The notes below the pieces were generated by a model, which saw nothing but the letters and a program-made list of their open reading frames with translations, was not told the origin of the DNA and did no database searches. From assembly GCA_910595825.1 (NCBI GenBank), contig OU343161.1, positions 202,323,220 through 202,387,219 on the forward strand: a DNA stretch of 64,000 nucleotides, given 5' to 3'. The DNA comes from Philhelius pedissequus. Lineage: Eukaryota > Arthropoda > Insecta > Diptera > Syrphidae. Both the position numbers and the translations under genes were made by a program. Shown piece after piece: positions 17,233 through 30,339 of the stretch (position 1 is the first letter of the stretch; every line of letters starts with the position of its first letter).

Positions 17233-17303
17233 TCCACTGGTGTACAACTTGTTGTACAATTCACGACTTTACTTTTTTCAACATTTTAGAAAAAAATCAA
17301 GGC

Positions 17304-20300
17304 TAACAACCTCTTGCCGAAAAAAATTACATTTTCAACAATATTTTCCAAACTCATCGGTAGATACATCAAAAGAAAGGTATGTTCATTACCTATCCAC
17401 AGCTGAAGACAAAAAGTATCTGTGGCATCTGGTTCTTGAGATATTTCAATTCAAAGTTATTCGCATGATTTTCCACCCAACTGCATTTGACTTGTTTTGG
17501 ATGGCGATATCTCTGCAAGCAAGCCGCTCAAAAATCTGCGGCTGCCAGTCCTCGAAAGGGATTTCACAGACCTTTCCACTGGTGTACAACTTGTTGTACA
17601 ATTCACGACTTTACTTTTTTTCAACATTTTAGAAAAAAATCAAGGCTAACCCCTTGCCGAAAAAAATTACATTTTCAACAATGTTTCCCAAACCCATCGA
17701 TAGATACATCAAAAGAAAGGTCTGTTCATTACCATTACCTATCCACAGCTGAAGACAAAAAGTATCTGTGGCATCTGGTTCTTGAGATATTTCAATTCAA
17801 AGTTATTCGCATGATTTTCCAACCAACTGCATTTGACTTGTTTTGGATGGTTATATCTCTGCTACCAAGCCCCGCAAAAATCTGCGGCTGCCAGTCCTCG
17901 AAAGGGATTTCACAGACCTTTCCACTGGTGTACAACTTGTTGTACAATTCACGACTTTACTTTTTTCAACATTTTAGAAAAAAATCAAGGCTAACCTCTT
18001 GCCGAAAAAAATTACATTTTCAACAATATTTTCCAAACTCATCGGTAGATACATCAAAAGAAAGGTATGTTCATTACCTATCCACAGCTGAAGACAAAAA
18101 GTATCTGTGGCATCTGGTTCTTGAGATACTTCAATTCAAAGTTATTCGCATGATTTTCCACACAACTGCATTTGACTTGTTTTGGATGGCGATATCTCTG
18201 CAACCAAGCCCCGCAAAAATCTGCGGCTGCCAGTCCTCGAAAGGGATTTCACAGACCTTTCCACTGGTGTACAACTTGTTGTACAATTGACGACTTTACT
18301 TTTTTTTAACATTTTAGAAAAAAAATCAAGGCTAACCCCTTGCCGAAAAAAATTACATTTTCAACAATGTTTCCCAAACCCAACGATAGATACATCAAAA
18401 GAAAGGTATGTTCATTACCTATCCACAGCCGAAGACAAAAAGTATCTGTGGCATCTGGTTCTTGAGATATTTCAATTCAAACTTATTCGCATGATTTTCC
18501 ACCCAACTGCATTTGACTTGCTTTGGATGGCGATATCTCTGCAACCAAGCCCCGCAAAAATCTGCGGCTGCCAGTCCTCGAAAGGGATTTCACAGACCTT
18601 TCCACTGGTGTACAACTTGTTGTACAATTCACGACTTTACTTTTTTTCAACATTTTAGAAAAAAATCAAGGCTAACCCCTTGCCGAAAAAAATTACATTT
18701 TCAACAATGTTTCCCAAACCCATCGATAGATACATCAAAAGAAAGGTATGTTCATTACCTATCCACAGCTGAAGACAAAAAGTATCTGTGGCATCTGGTT
18801 CTTGAGATATTTCAATTCAAAGTTATTCGCATGATTTTCCACCCAACTGCATTTGACTTGCTTTGGATGGCGATATCTCTGCAACCAAGCCCCGCAAAAA
18901 TCTGCGGCTGCCAGTCCTCGAAAGGGATTTCACAGACCTTTCCACTGGTGTACAACTTGTTGTACAATTCACGACTTTGCTTTTTTCAACATTTTAGAAA
19001 AAAATCAAGGCTAACGCCATGCCGAAAAAAATTACATTTTCAACAATGTTTCCCAAACCCATCGATAGATACATCAAAAGAAAGGTCTGTTCATTACCTA
19101 TCCACAGCTGAAGACAAAAAGTATTTGTGACATCTGGTTCTTGAGATATTTCAATTCAAAGTTATTCGCATGATTTTCCACCCAACTGCATTTGACTTGC
19201 TTTGGATGGCGATATCTCTGCAACCAAGCCCCGCAAAAATCTGCTGCTGCCAGTCCTCGAAAGGGATTTCACAGACCTTTCCACTGGTGTACAACTTGTT
19301 GTACAATTGACGACTTTACTTTTTTTTAACATTTTAGAAAAAAATCAAGGCTAACCCCTTGCCGAAAAAAATTACATTTTCAACAATGTTTCCCAAACCC
19401 AACGATAGATACATCAAAAGAAAGGTATGTTCATTACCTATCCACAGCTGAAGACAAAAAGTATCTGTGGCATCTGGTTCTTGAGATATTTCAATTCAAA
19501 CTTATTCGCATGATTTTCCACCCAACTGCATTTGACTTGCTTTGGATGGCGATATCTCTGCAACCAAGCCCCGCAAAAATCTGCGGCTGCCAGTCCTCGA
19601 AAGGGATTTCACAGACCTTTCCACTGGTGTACAACTTGTTGTACAATTCACGACTTTACTTTTTTCAACATTTTAGAAAAAAATCAAGGCTAACAACCTC
19701 TTGCCGAAAAAAATTACATTTTCAACAATATTTTCCAAACTCATCGGTAGATACATCAAAAGAAAGGTATGTTCATTACCTATCCACAGCTGAAGACAAA
19801 AAGTATCTGTGGCATCTGGTTCTTGAGATATTTCAATTTAAAGTTATTCGCATGATTTTCCACCCAACTGCATTTGACTTGTTTTGGATGGCGATATCTC
19901 TGCAAGCAAGCCCCTCAAAAATCTGCGGCTGCCAGTCCTCGAAAGGGATTTCACAGACCTTTCCACTGGTGTACAACTTGTTGTACAATTCACGACTTTA
20001 CTTTTTTTCAACATTTTAGAAAAAAATCAAGGCTAACCCCTTGCCGAAAAAAATTACATTTTCAACAATGTTTCCCAAACCCATCGATAGATACATCAAA
20101 AGAAAGGTCTGTTCATTACCATTACCTATCCACAGCTGAAGACAAAAAGTATCTGTGGCATCTGGTTCTTGAGATATTTCAATTCAAAGTTATTCGCATG
20201 ATTTTCCAACCAACTGCATTTGACTTGTTTTGGATGGTTATATCTCTGCTACCAAGCCTCGCAAAAATCTGCGGCTGCCAGTCCTCGAAAGGGATTTCAC

Positions 20301-23300
20301 AGACCTTTCCACTGGTGTACAACTTGTTGTACAATTCACGACTTTACTTTTTTCAACATTTTAGAAAAAAATCAAGGCTAACCTCTTGCCGAAAAAAATT
20401 ACATTTTCAACAATATTTTCCAAACTCATCGGTAGATACATCAAAAGAAAGGTATGTTCATTACCTATCCACAGCTGAAGACAAAAAGTATCTGTGGCAT
20501 CTGGTTCTTGAGATACTTCAATTCAAAGTTATTCGCATGATTTTCCACACAACTGCATTTGACTTGTTTTGGATGGCGATATCTCTGCAACCAAGCCCCG
20601 CAAAAATCTGCGGCTGCCAGTCCTCGAAAGGGATTTCACAGACCTTTCCACTGGTGTACAACTTGTTGTACAATTGACGACTTTACTTTTTTTTAACATT
20701 TTAGAAAAAAATCAAGGCTAACCCCTTGCCGAAAAAAATTACATTTTCAACAATGTTTCCCAAACCCAACGATAGATACATCAAAAGAAAGGTATGTTCA
20801 TTACCTATCCACAGCTGAAGACAAAAAGTATCTGTGGCATCTGGTTCTTGAGATATTTCAATTCAAACTTATTCGCATGATTTTCCACCCAACTGCATTT
20901 GACTTGCTTTGGATGGCGATATCTCTGCAACCAAGCCCCGCAAAAATCTGCGGCTGCCAGTCCTCGAAAGGGATTTCACAGACCTTTCCACTGGTGTACA
21001 ACTTGTTGTACAATTCACGACTTTGCTTTTTTCAACATTTTAGAAAAAAATCAAGGCTAACAACCTCTTGCCGAAAAAAATTACATTTTCAACAATATTT
21101 TCCAAACTCATCGGTAGATACATCAAAAGAAAGGTATGTTCATTACCTATCCACAGCTGAAGACAAAAAGTATCTGTGGCATCTGGTTCTTGAGATATTT
21201 CAATTCAAAGTTATTCGCATGATTTTCCACCCAACTGCATTTGACTTGTTTTGGATGGCGATATCTCTGCAAGCAAGCCCCTCAAAAATCTGCGGCTGCC
21301 AGTCCTCGAAAGGGATTTCACAGACCTTTCCACTGGTGTACAACTTGTTGTACAATTCACGACTTTACTTTTTTTCAACATTTTAGAAAAAAATCAAGGC
21401 TAACCCCTTGCCGAAAAAAATTACATTTTCAACAATGTTTCCCAAACCCATCGATAGATACATCAAAAGAAAGGTCTGTTCATTACCATTACCTATCCAC
21501 AGCTGAAGACAAAAAGTATCTGTGGCATCTGGTTCTTGAGATATTTCAATTCAAAGTTATTCGCATGATTTTCCAACCAACTGCATTTGACTTGTTTTGG
21601 ATGGTTATATCTCTGCTACCAAGCCCCGCAAAAATCTGCGGCTGCCAGTCCTCGAAAGGGATTTCACAGACCTTTCCACTGGTGTACAACTTGTTGTACA
21701 ATTCACGACTTTACTTTTTTCAACATTTTAGAAAAAAATCAAGGCTAACCTCTTGCCGAAAAAAATTACATTTTCAACAATATTTTCCAAACTCATCGGT
21801 AGATACAGCAAAAGAAAGGTATGTTCATTACCTATCCACAGCTGAAGACAAAAAGTATCTGTGGCATCTGGTTCTTGAGATACTTCAATTCAAAGTTATT
21901 CGCATGATTTTCCACACAACTGCATTTGACTTGTTTTGGATGGCGATATCTCTGCAACCAAGCCCCGCAAAAATCTGCGGCTGCCAGTCCTCGAAAGGGA
22001 TTTCACAGACCTTTCCACTGGTGTACAACTTGTTGTACAATTGACGACTTTACTTTTTTTTAACATTTTAGAAAAAAATCAAGGCTAACCCCTTGCCGAA
22101 AAAAATTACATTTTCAACAATGTTTCCCAAACCCAACGATAGATACATCAAAAGAAAGGTATGTTCATTACCTATCCACAGCTGAAGACAAAAAGTATCT
22201 GTGGCATCTGGTTCTTGAGATATTTCAATTCAAACTTATTCGCATGATTTTCCACCCAACTGCATTTGACTTGCTTTGGATGGCGATATCTCTGCAACCA
22301 AGCCCCGCAAAAATCTGCGGCTGCCAGTCCTCGAAAGGGATTTCACAGACCTTTCCACTGGTGTACAACTTGTTGTACAATTCACGACTTTACTTTTTTC
22401 AACATTTTAGAAAAAAATCAAGGCTAACAACCTCTTGCCGAAAAAAATTACATTTTCAACAATATTTTCCAAACTCATCGGTAGATACATCAAAAGAAAG
22501 GTATGTTCATTACCTATCCACAGCTGAAGACAAAAAGTATCTGTGGCATCTGGTTCTTGAGATATTTCAATTCAAAGTTATTCGCATGATTTTCCACCCA
22601 ACTGCATTTGACTTGTTTTGGATGGCGATATCTCTGCAAGCAAGCCCCTCAAAAATCTGCGGCTGCCAGTCCTCGAAAGGGATTTCACAGACCTTTCCAC
22701 TGGTGTACAACTTGTTGTACAATTCACGACTTTACTTTTTTTCAACATTTTAGAAAAAAATCAAGGCTAACCCCTTGCCGAAAAAAATTACATTTTCAAC
22801 AATGTTTCCCAAACCCATCGATAGATACATCAAAAGAAAGGTCTGTTCATTACCATTACCTATCCACAGCTGAAGACAAAAAGTAAATGTGGCATCTGGT
22901 TCTTGAGATATTTCAATTCAAAGTTATTCGCATGATTTTCCAACCAACTGCATTTGACTTGTTTTGGATGGTTATATCTCTGCTACCAAGCCCCGCAAAA
23001 ATCTGCGGCTGCCAGTCCTCGAAAGGGATTTCACAGACCTTTCCACTGGTGTACAACTTGTTGTACAATTCACGACTTTACTTTTTTCAACATTTTAGAA
23101 AAAAATCAAGGCTAACCTCTTGCCGAAAAAAATTACATTTTCAACAATATTTTCCAAACTCATCGGTAGATACATCAAAAGAAAGGTATGTTCATTACCT
23201 ATCCACAGCTGAAGACAAAAAGTATCTGTGGCATCTGGTTCTTGAGATACTTCAATTCAAAGTTATTCGCATGATTTTCCACACAACTGCATTTGACTTG

Positions 23301-26300
23301 TTTTGGATGGCGATATCTCTGCAACCAAGCCCCGCAAAAATCTGCGGCTGCCAGTCCTCGAAAGGGATTTCACAGATCTTTCCACTGGTGTACAACTTGT
23401 TGTACAATTGACGACTTTACTTTTTTTTAACATTTTAGAAAAAAAATCAAGGCTAACCCCTTGCCGAAAAAAATTACATTTTCAACAATGTTTCCCAAAC
23501 CCAACGATAGATACATCAAAAGAAAGGTATGTTCATTACCTATCCACAGCTGAAGACAAAAAGTATCTGTGGCATCTGGTTCTTGAGATATTTCAATTCA
23601 AACTTATTCGCATGATTTTCCACCCAACTGCATTTGACTTGCTTTGGATGGCGATATCTCTGCAACCAAGCCCCGCAAAAATCTGCGGCTGCCAGTCCTC
23701 GAAAGGGATTTCACAGACCTTTCCACTGGTGTACAACTTGTTGTACAATTCACGACTTTACTTTTTTTCAACATTTTAGAAAAAAATCAAGGCTAACCCC
23801 TTGCCGAAAAAAATCACATTTTCAACAATGTTTCCCAAACCCATCGATAGATACATCAAAAGAAAGGTATGTTCATTACCTATCCACAGCTGAAGACAAA
23901 AAGTATCTGTGGCATCTGGTTCTTGAGATATTTCAATTCAAAGTTATTCGCATGATTTTCCACCCAACTGCATTTGACTTGCTTTGGATGGCTATATCTC
24001 TGCAACCAAGCCCCGCAAAAATCTGCGGCTGCCAGTCCTCGAAAGGGATTTCACAGACCTTTCCACTGGTGTACAACTTGTTGTACAATTCACGACTTTG
24101 CTTTTTTCAACATTTTAGAAAAAAATCAAGGCTAACGCCATGCCGAAAAAAATTACATTTTCAACAATGTTTCCCAAACCCATCGATAGATACATCAAAA
24201 GAAAGGTCTGTTCATTACCTATCCACAGCTGAAGACAAAAAGTATTTGTGACATCTGGTTCTTGAGATATTTCAATTCAAAGTTATTCGCATGATTTTCC
24301 ACCCAACTGCATTTGACTTGCTTTGGATGGCGATATCTCTGCAACCAAGCCCCGCAAAAATCTGCGGCTGCCAGTCCTCGAAAGGGATTTCACAGACCTT
24401 TCCACTGGTGTACAACTTGTTGTACAATTCACGACTTTACTTTTTTCAACATTTTAGAAAAAAATCAAGGCTAACAACCTCTTGCCGAAAAAAATTACAT
24501 TTTCAACAATATTTTCCAAACTCATCGGTAGATACATCAAAAGAAAGGTATGTTCATTACCTATCCACAGCTGAAGACAAAAAGTATCTGTGGCATCTGG
24601 TTCTTGAGATATTTCAATTCAAAGTTATTCGCATGATTTTCCACCCAACTGCATTTGACTTGTTTTGGATGGCGATATCTCTGCAAGCAAGCCCCTCAAA
24701 AATCTGCGGCTGCCAGTCCTCGAAAGGGATTTCACAGACCTTTCCACTGGTGTACAACTTGTTGTACAATTCACGACTTTACTTTTTTTCAACATTTTAG
24801 AAAAAAATCAAGGCTAACCCCTTGCCGAAAAAAATTACATTTTCAACAATGTTTCCCAAACCCATCGATAGATACATCAAAAGAAAGGTCTGTTCATTAC
24901 CATTACCTATCCACAGCTGAAGACAAAAAGTATCTGTGGCATCTGGTTCTTGAGATATTTCAATTCAAAGTTATTCGCATGATTTTCCAACCAACTGCAT
25001 TTGACTTGTTTTGGATGGTTATATCTCTGCTACCAAGCCCCGCAAAAATCTGCGGCTGCCAGTCCTCGAAAGGGATTTCACAGACCTTTCCACTGGTGTA
25101 CAACTTGTTGTACAATTCACGACTTTACTTTTTTCAACATTTTAGAAAAAAATCAAGGCTAACCTCTTGCCGAAAAAAATTACATTTTCAACAATATTTT
25201 CCAAACTCATCGGTAGATACATCAAAAGAAAGGTATGTTCATTACCTATCCACAGCTGAAGACAAAAAGTATCTGTGGCATCTGGTTCTTGAGATACTTC
25301 AATTCAAAGTTATTCGCATGATTTTCCACACAACTGCATTTGACTTGTTTTGGATGGCGATATCTCTGCAACCAAGCCCCGCAAAAATCTGCGGCTGCCA
25401 GTCCTCGAAAGGGATTTCACAGACCTTTCCACTGGTGTACAACTTGTTGTACAATTGACGACTTTACTTTTTTTTAACATTTTAGAAAAAAATCAAGGCT
25501 AACCCCTTGCCGAAAAAAATTACATTTTCAACAATGTTTCCCAAACCCAACGATAGATACATCAAAAGAAAGGTATGTTCATTACCTATCCACAGCTGAA
25601 GACAAAAAGTATCTGTGGCATCTGGTTCTTGAGATATTTCAATTCAAACTTATTCGCATGATTTTCCACCCAACTGCATTTGACTTGCTTTGGATGGCGA
25701 TATCTCTGCAACCAAGCCCCGCAAAAATCTGCGGCTGCCAGTCCTCGAAAGGGATTTCACAGACCTTTCCACTGGTGTACAACTTGTTGTACAATTCACG
25801 ACTTTACTTTTTTCAACATTTTAGAAAAAAATCAAGGCTAACAACCTCTTGCCGAAAAAAATTACATTTTCAACAATATTTTCCAAACTCATCGGTAGAT
25901 ACATCAAAAGAAAGGTATGTTCATTACCTATCCACAGCTGAAGACAAAAAGTATCTGTGGCATCTGGTTCTTGAGATATTTCAATTCAAAGTTATTCGCA
26001 TGATTTTCCACCCAACTGCATTTGACTTGTTTTGGATGGCGATATCTCTGCAAGCAAGCCCCTCAAAAATCTGCGGCTGCCAGTCCTCGAAAGGGATTTC
26101 ACAGACCTTTCCACTGGTGTACAACTTGTTGTACAATTCACGACTTTACTTTTTTTCAACATTTTAGAAAAAAATCAAGGCTGCCAAAAAAAATTACATT
26201 TTCAACAATGTTTCCCAAACCCATCGATAGATACATCAAAAGAAAGGTCTGTTCATTACCTATCCACAGCTGAAGACAAAAAGTATCTGTGGCATCTGGT

Positions 26301-29020
26301 TCTTGAGATATTTCAATTCAAAGTTATTCGCATGATTTTCCAACCAACTGCATTTGACTTGTTTTGGATGGTTATATCTCTGCTACCAAGCCCCGCAAAA
26401 ATCTGCGGCTGCCAGTCCTCGAAAGGGATTTCACAGACCTTTCCACTGGTGTACAACTTGTTGTACAATTCACGACTTTACTTTTTTCAACATTTTAGAA
26501 AAAAATCAAGGCTAACCTCTTGCCGAAAAAAATTACATTTTCAACAATATTTTCCAAACTCATCGGTAGATACATCAAAAGAAAGGTATGTTCATTACCT
26601 ATCCACAGCTGAAGACAAAAAGTATCTGTGGCATCTGGTTCTTGAGATACTTCAATTCAAAGTTATTCGCATGATTTTCCACACAACTGCATTTGACTTG
26701 TTTTGGATGGCGATATCTCTGCAACCAAGCCCCGCAAAAATCTGCGGCTGCCAGTCCTCGAAAGGGATTTCACAGACCTTTCCACTGGTGTACAACTTGT
26801 TGTACAATTGACGACTTTACTTTTTTTTTAACATTTTAGAAAAAAAATCAAGGCTAACCCCTTGCCGAAAAAAATTACATTTTCAACAATGTTTCCCAAA
26901 CCCAACGATAGATACATCAAAAGAAAGGTATGTTCATTACCTATCCACAGCTGAAGACAAAAAGTATCTGTGGCATCTGGTTCTTGAGATATTTCAATTC
27001 AAACTTATTCGCATGATTTTCCACCCAACTGCATTTGACTTGCTTTGGATGGCGATATCTCTGCAACCAAGCCCCGCAAAAATCTGCGGCTGCCAGTCCT
27101 CGAAAGGAATTTCGCAGACCTTTCCACTGGTGTACAACTTGTTGTACAATTCACGACTTTACTTTTTTCAACATTTTAGAAAAAAATCAAGGCTAACAAC
27201 CTCTTGCCGAAAAAAATTACATTTTCAACAATATTTTCCAAACTCATCGGTAGATACATCAAAAGAAAGGTATGTTCATTACCTATCCACAGCTGAAGAC
27301 AAAAAGTATCTGTGGCATCTGGTTCTTGAGATATTTCAATTCAAAGTTATTCGCATGATTTTCCACCCAACTGCATTTGACTTGTTTTGGATGGCGATAT
27401 CTCTGCAAGCAAGCCCCTCAAAAATCTGCGGCTGCCAGTCCTCGAAAGGGATTTCACAGACCTTTCCACTGGTGTACAACTTGTTGTACAATTCACGACT
27501 TTACTTTTTTTCAACATTTTAGAAAAAAATCAAGGCTAACCCCTTGCCGAAAAAAATTACATTTTCAACAATGTTTCCCAAACCCATCGATAGATACATC
27601 AAAAGAAAGGTCTGTTCATTACCATTACCTATCCACAGCTGAAGACAAAAAGTAAATGTGGCATCTGGTTCTTGAGATATTTCAATTCAAAGTTATTCGC
27701 ATGATTTTCCAACCAACTGCATTTGACTTGTTTTGGATGGTTATATCTCTGCTACCAAGCCCCGCAAAAATCTGCGGCTGCCAGTCCTCGAAAGGGATTT
27801 CACAGACCTTTCCACTGGTGTACAACTTGTTGTACAATTCACGACTTTACTTTTTTCAACATTTTAGAAAAAAATCAAGGCTAACCTCTTGCCGAAAAAA
27901 ATTACATTTTCAACAATATTTTCCAAACTCATCGGTAGATACATCAAAAGAAAGGTATGTTCATTACCTATCCACAGCTGAAGACAAAAAGTATCTGTGG
28001 CATCTGGTTCTTGAGATACTTCAATTCAAAGTTATTCGCATGATTTTCCACACAACTGCATTTGACTTGTTTTGGATGGCGATATCTCTGCAACCAAGCC
28101 CCGCAAAAATCTGCGGCTGCCAGTCCTCGAAAGGGATTTCACAGACCTTTCCACTGGTGTACAACTTGTTGTACAATTGACGACTTTACTTTTTTTTAAC
28201 ATTTTAGAAAAAAAATCAAGGCTAACCCCTTGCCGAAAAAAATTACATTTTCAACAATGTTTCCCAAACCCAACGATAGATACATCAAAAGAAAGGTATG
28301 TTCATTACCTATCCACAGCTGAAGACAAAAAGTATCTGTGGCATCTGGTTCTTGAGATATTTCAATTCAAACTTATTCGCATGATTTTCCACCCAACTGC
28401 ATTTGACTTGCTTTGGATGGCGATATCTCTGCAACCAAGCCCCGCAAAAATCTGCGGCTGCCAGTCCTCGAAAGGGATTTCACAGACCTTTCCACTGGTG
28501 TACAACTTGTTGTACAATTCACGACTTTACTTTTTTTCAACATTTTAGAAAAAAATCAAGGCTAACCCCTTGCCGAAAAAAATCACATTTTCAACAATGT
28601 TTCCCAAACCCATCGATAGATACATCAAAAGAAAGGTATGTTCATTACCTATCCACAGCTGAAGACAAAAAGTATCTGTGGCATCTGGTTCTTGAGATAT
28701 TTCAATTCAAAGTTATTCGCATGATTTTCCACCCAACTGCATTTGACTTGCTTTGGATGGCGATATCTCTGCAACCAAGCCCCGCAAAAATCTGCGGCTG
28801 CCAGTCCTCGAAAGGGATTTCACAGACCTTTCCACTGGTGTACAACTTGTTGTACAATTCACGACTTTGCTTTTTTCAACATTTTAGAAAAAAATCAAGG
28901 CTAACGCCATGCCGAAAAAAATTACATTTTCAACAATGTTTCCCAAACCCATCGATAGATACATCAAAAGAAAGGTCTGTTCATTACCTATCCACAGCTG
29001 AAGACAAAAAGTATTTGTGA
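17304..29020 (+). repeat. Tetrameric higher-order repeat (~1,367 bp) domain
   Basis: The variant CTAACAACCTCTTGCC recurs near 17304, 19690, 21058, 22425, 24470, 25838 and 27193. The 6-bp insertion in CATTACCATTACC recurs near 17727, 20116, 21480, 22848, 24897 and 27617. Spacings of 1,367 bp alternate with 2,047 or about 2,387 bp, so four-, six- and seven-monomer versions coexist. The copy near 26255 has lost the 6-bp insertion. Confidence 0.85.
22608..29020 (+). repeat. 4,769-bp super-repeat (two copies of a multi-monomer block)
   Basis: The block 22608-24251 matches 27377-29020 at an offset of exactly 4,769 bp. It includes two private changes: AGTAAATGTGGC at about 22883 and 27652, and AAAAAAATCACATTTTC at about 23810 and 28579. 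This is a larger, more recent duplication laid over the 1,367-bp organisation. Confidence 0.8.
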
Positions 29021-30339
29021 CATCTGGTTCTTGAGATATTTCAATTCAAAGTTATTCGCATGATTTTCCACCCAACTGCATTTGACTTGCTTTGGATGGC
29101 GATATCTCTGCAACCAAGCCCCGCAAAAATCTGCGGCTGCCAGTCCTCGAAAGGGATTTCACAGACCTTTCCACTGGTGTACAACTTGTTGTACAATTGA
29201 CGACTTTACTTTTTTTTAACATTTTAGAAAAAAATCAAGGCTAACCCCTCGCCGAAAAAAATTACATTTTCAACAATGTTTCCCAAACCCAACGATAGAT
29301 ACATCAAAAGAAAGGTATGTTCATTACCTATCCACAGCTGAAGACAAAAAGTATCTGTGGCATCTGGTTCTTGAGATATTTCAATTCAAACTTATTCGCA
29401 TGATTTTCCACCCAACTGCATTTGACTTGCTTTGGATGGCGATATCTCTGCAACCAAGCCCCGCAAAAATCTGCGGCTGCCAGTCCTCGAAAGGGATTTC
29501 ACAGACCTTTCCACTGGTGTACAACTTGTTGTACAATTCACGACTTTACTTTTTTTCAACATTTTAGAAAAAAATCAAGGCTAACCCCTTGCCGAAAAAA
29601 ATTACATTTTCAACAATGTTTCCCAAACCCATCGATAGATACATCAAAAGAAAGGTATGTTCATTACCTATCCACAGCTGAAGACAAAAAGTATCTGTGG
29701 CATCTGGTTCTTGAGATATTTCAATTCAAAGTTATTCGCATGATTTTCCACCCAACTGCATTTGACTTGCTTTGGATGGCGATATCTCTGCAACCAAGCC
29801 CCGCAAAAATCTGCGGCTGCCAGTCCTCGAAAGGGATTTCACAGACCTTTCCACTGGTGTACAACTTGTTGTACAATTCACGACTTTGCTTTTTTCAACA
29901 TTTTAGAAAAAAATCAAGGCTAACGCCTTGCCGAAAAAAATTACATTTTCAACAATGTTTCCCAAACCCATCGATAGATACATCAAAAGAAAGGTCTGTT
30001 CATTACCTATCCACAGCTGAAGACAAAAAGTATCTGTGGCATCTGGTTCTTGAGATATTTCAATTCAAAGTTATTCGCATGATTTTCCACCCAACTGCAT
30101 TTGACTTGTTTTGGATGGTGATATCTCTGCAACCAAGCCCCGCAAAAATCTGCGGCTGCCAGTCCTCGAAAGGGATTTCACGACCTTTCCACTGGTGTAC
30201 AACTTGTTGTACAATTCACGACTTTAGTTTTTTTAACTGTTCATTACCTATCCACAGCTGAAGACAAAAAGTATTTGTGACATCTGGTTCTTGAGATATT
30301 TCAATTCAAAGTTATTCGCATGATTTTCCACCCAACTGC

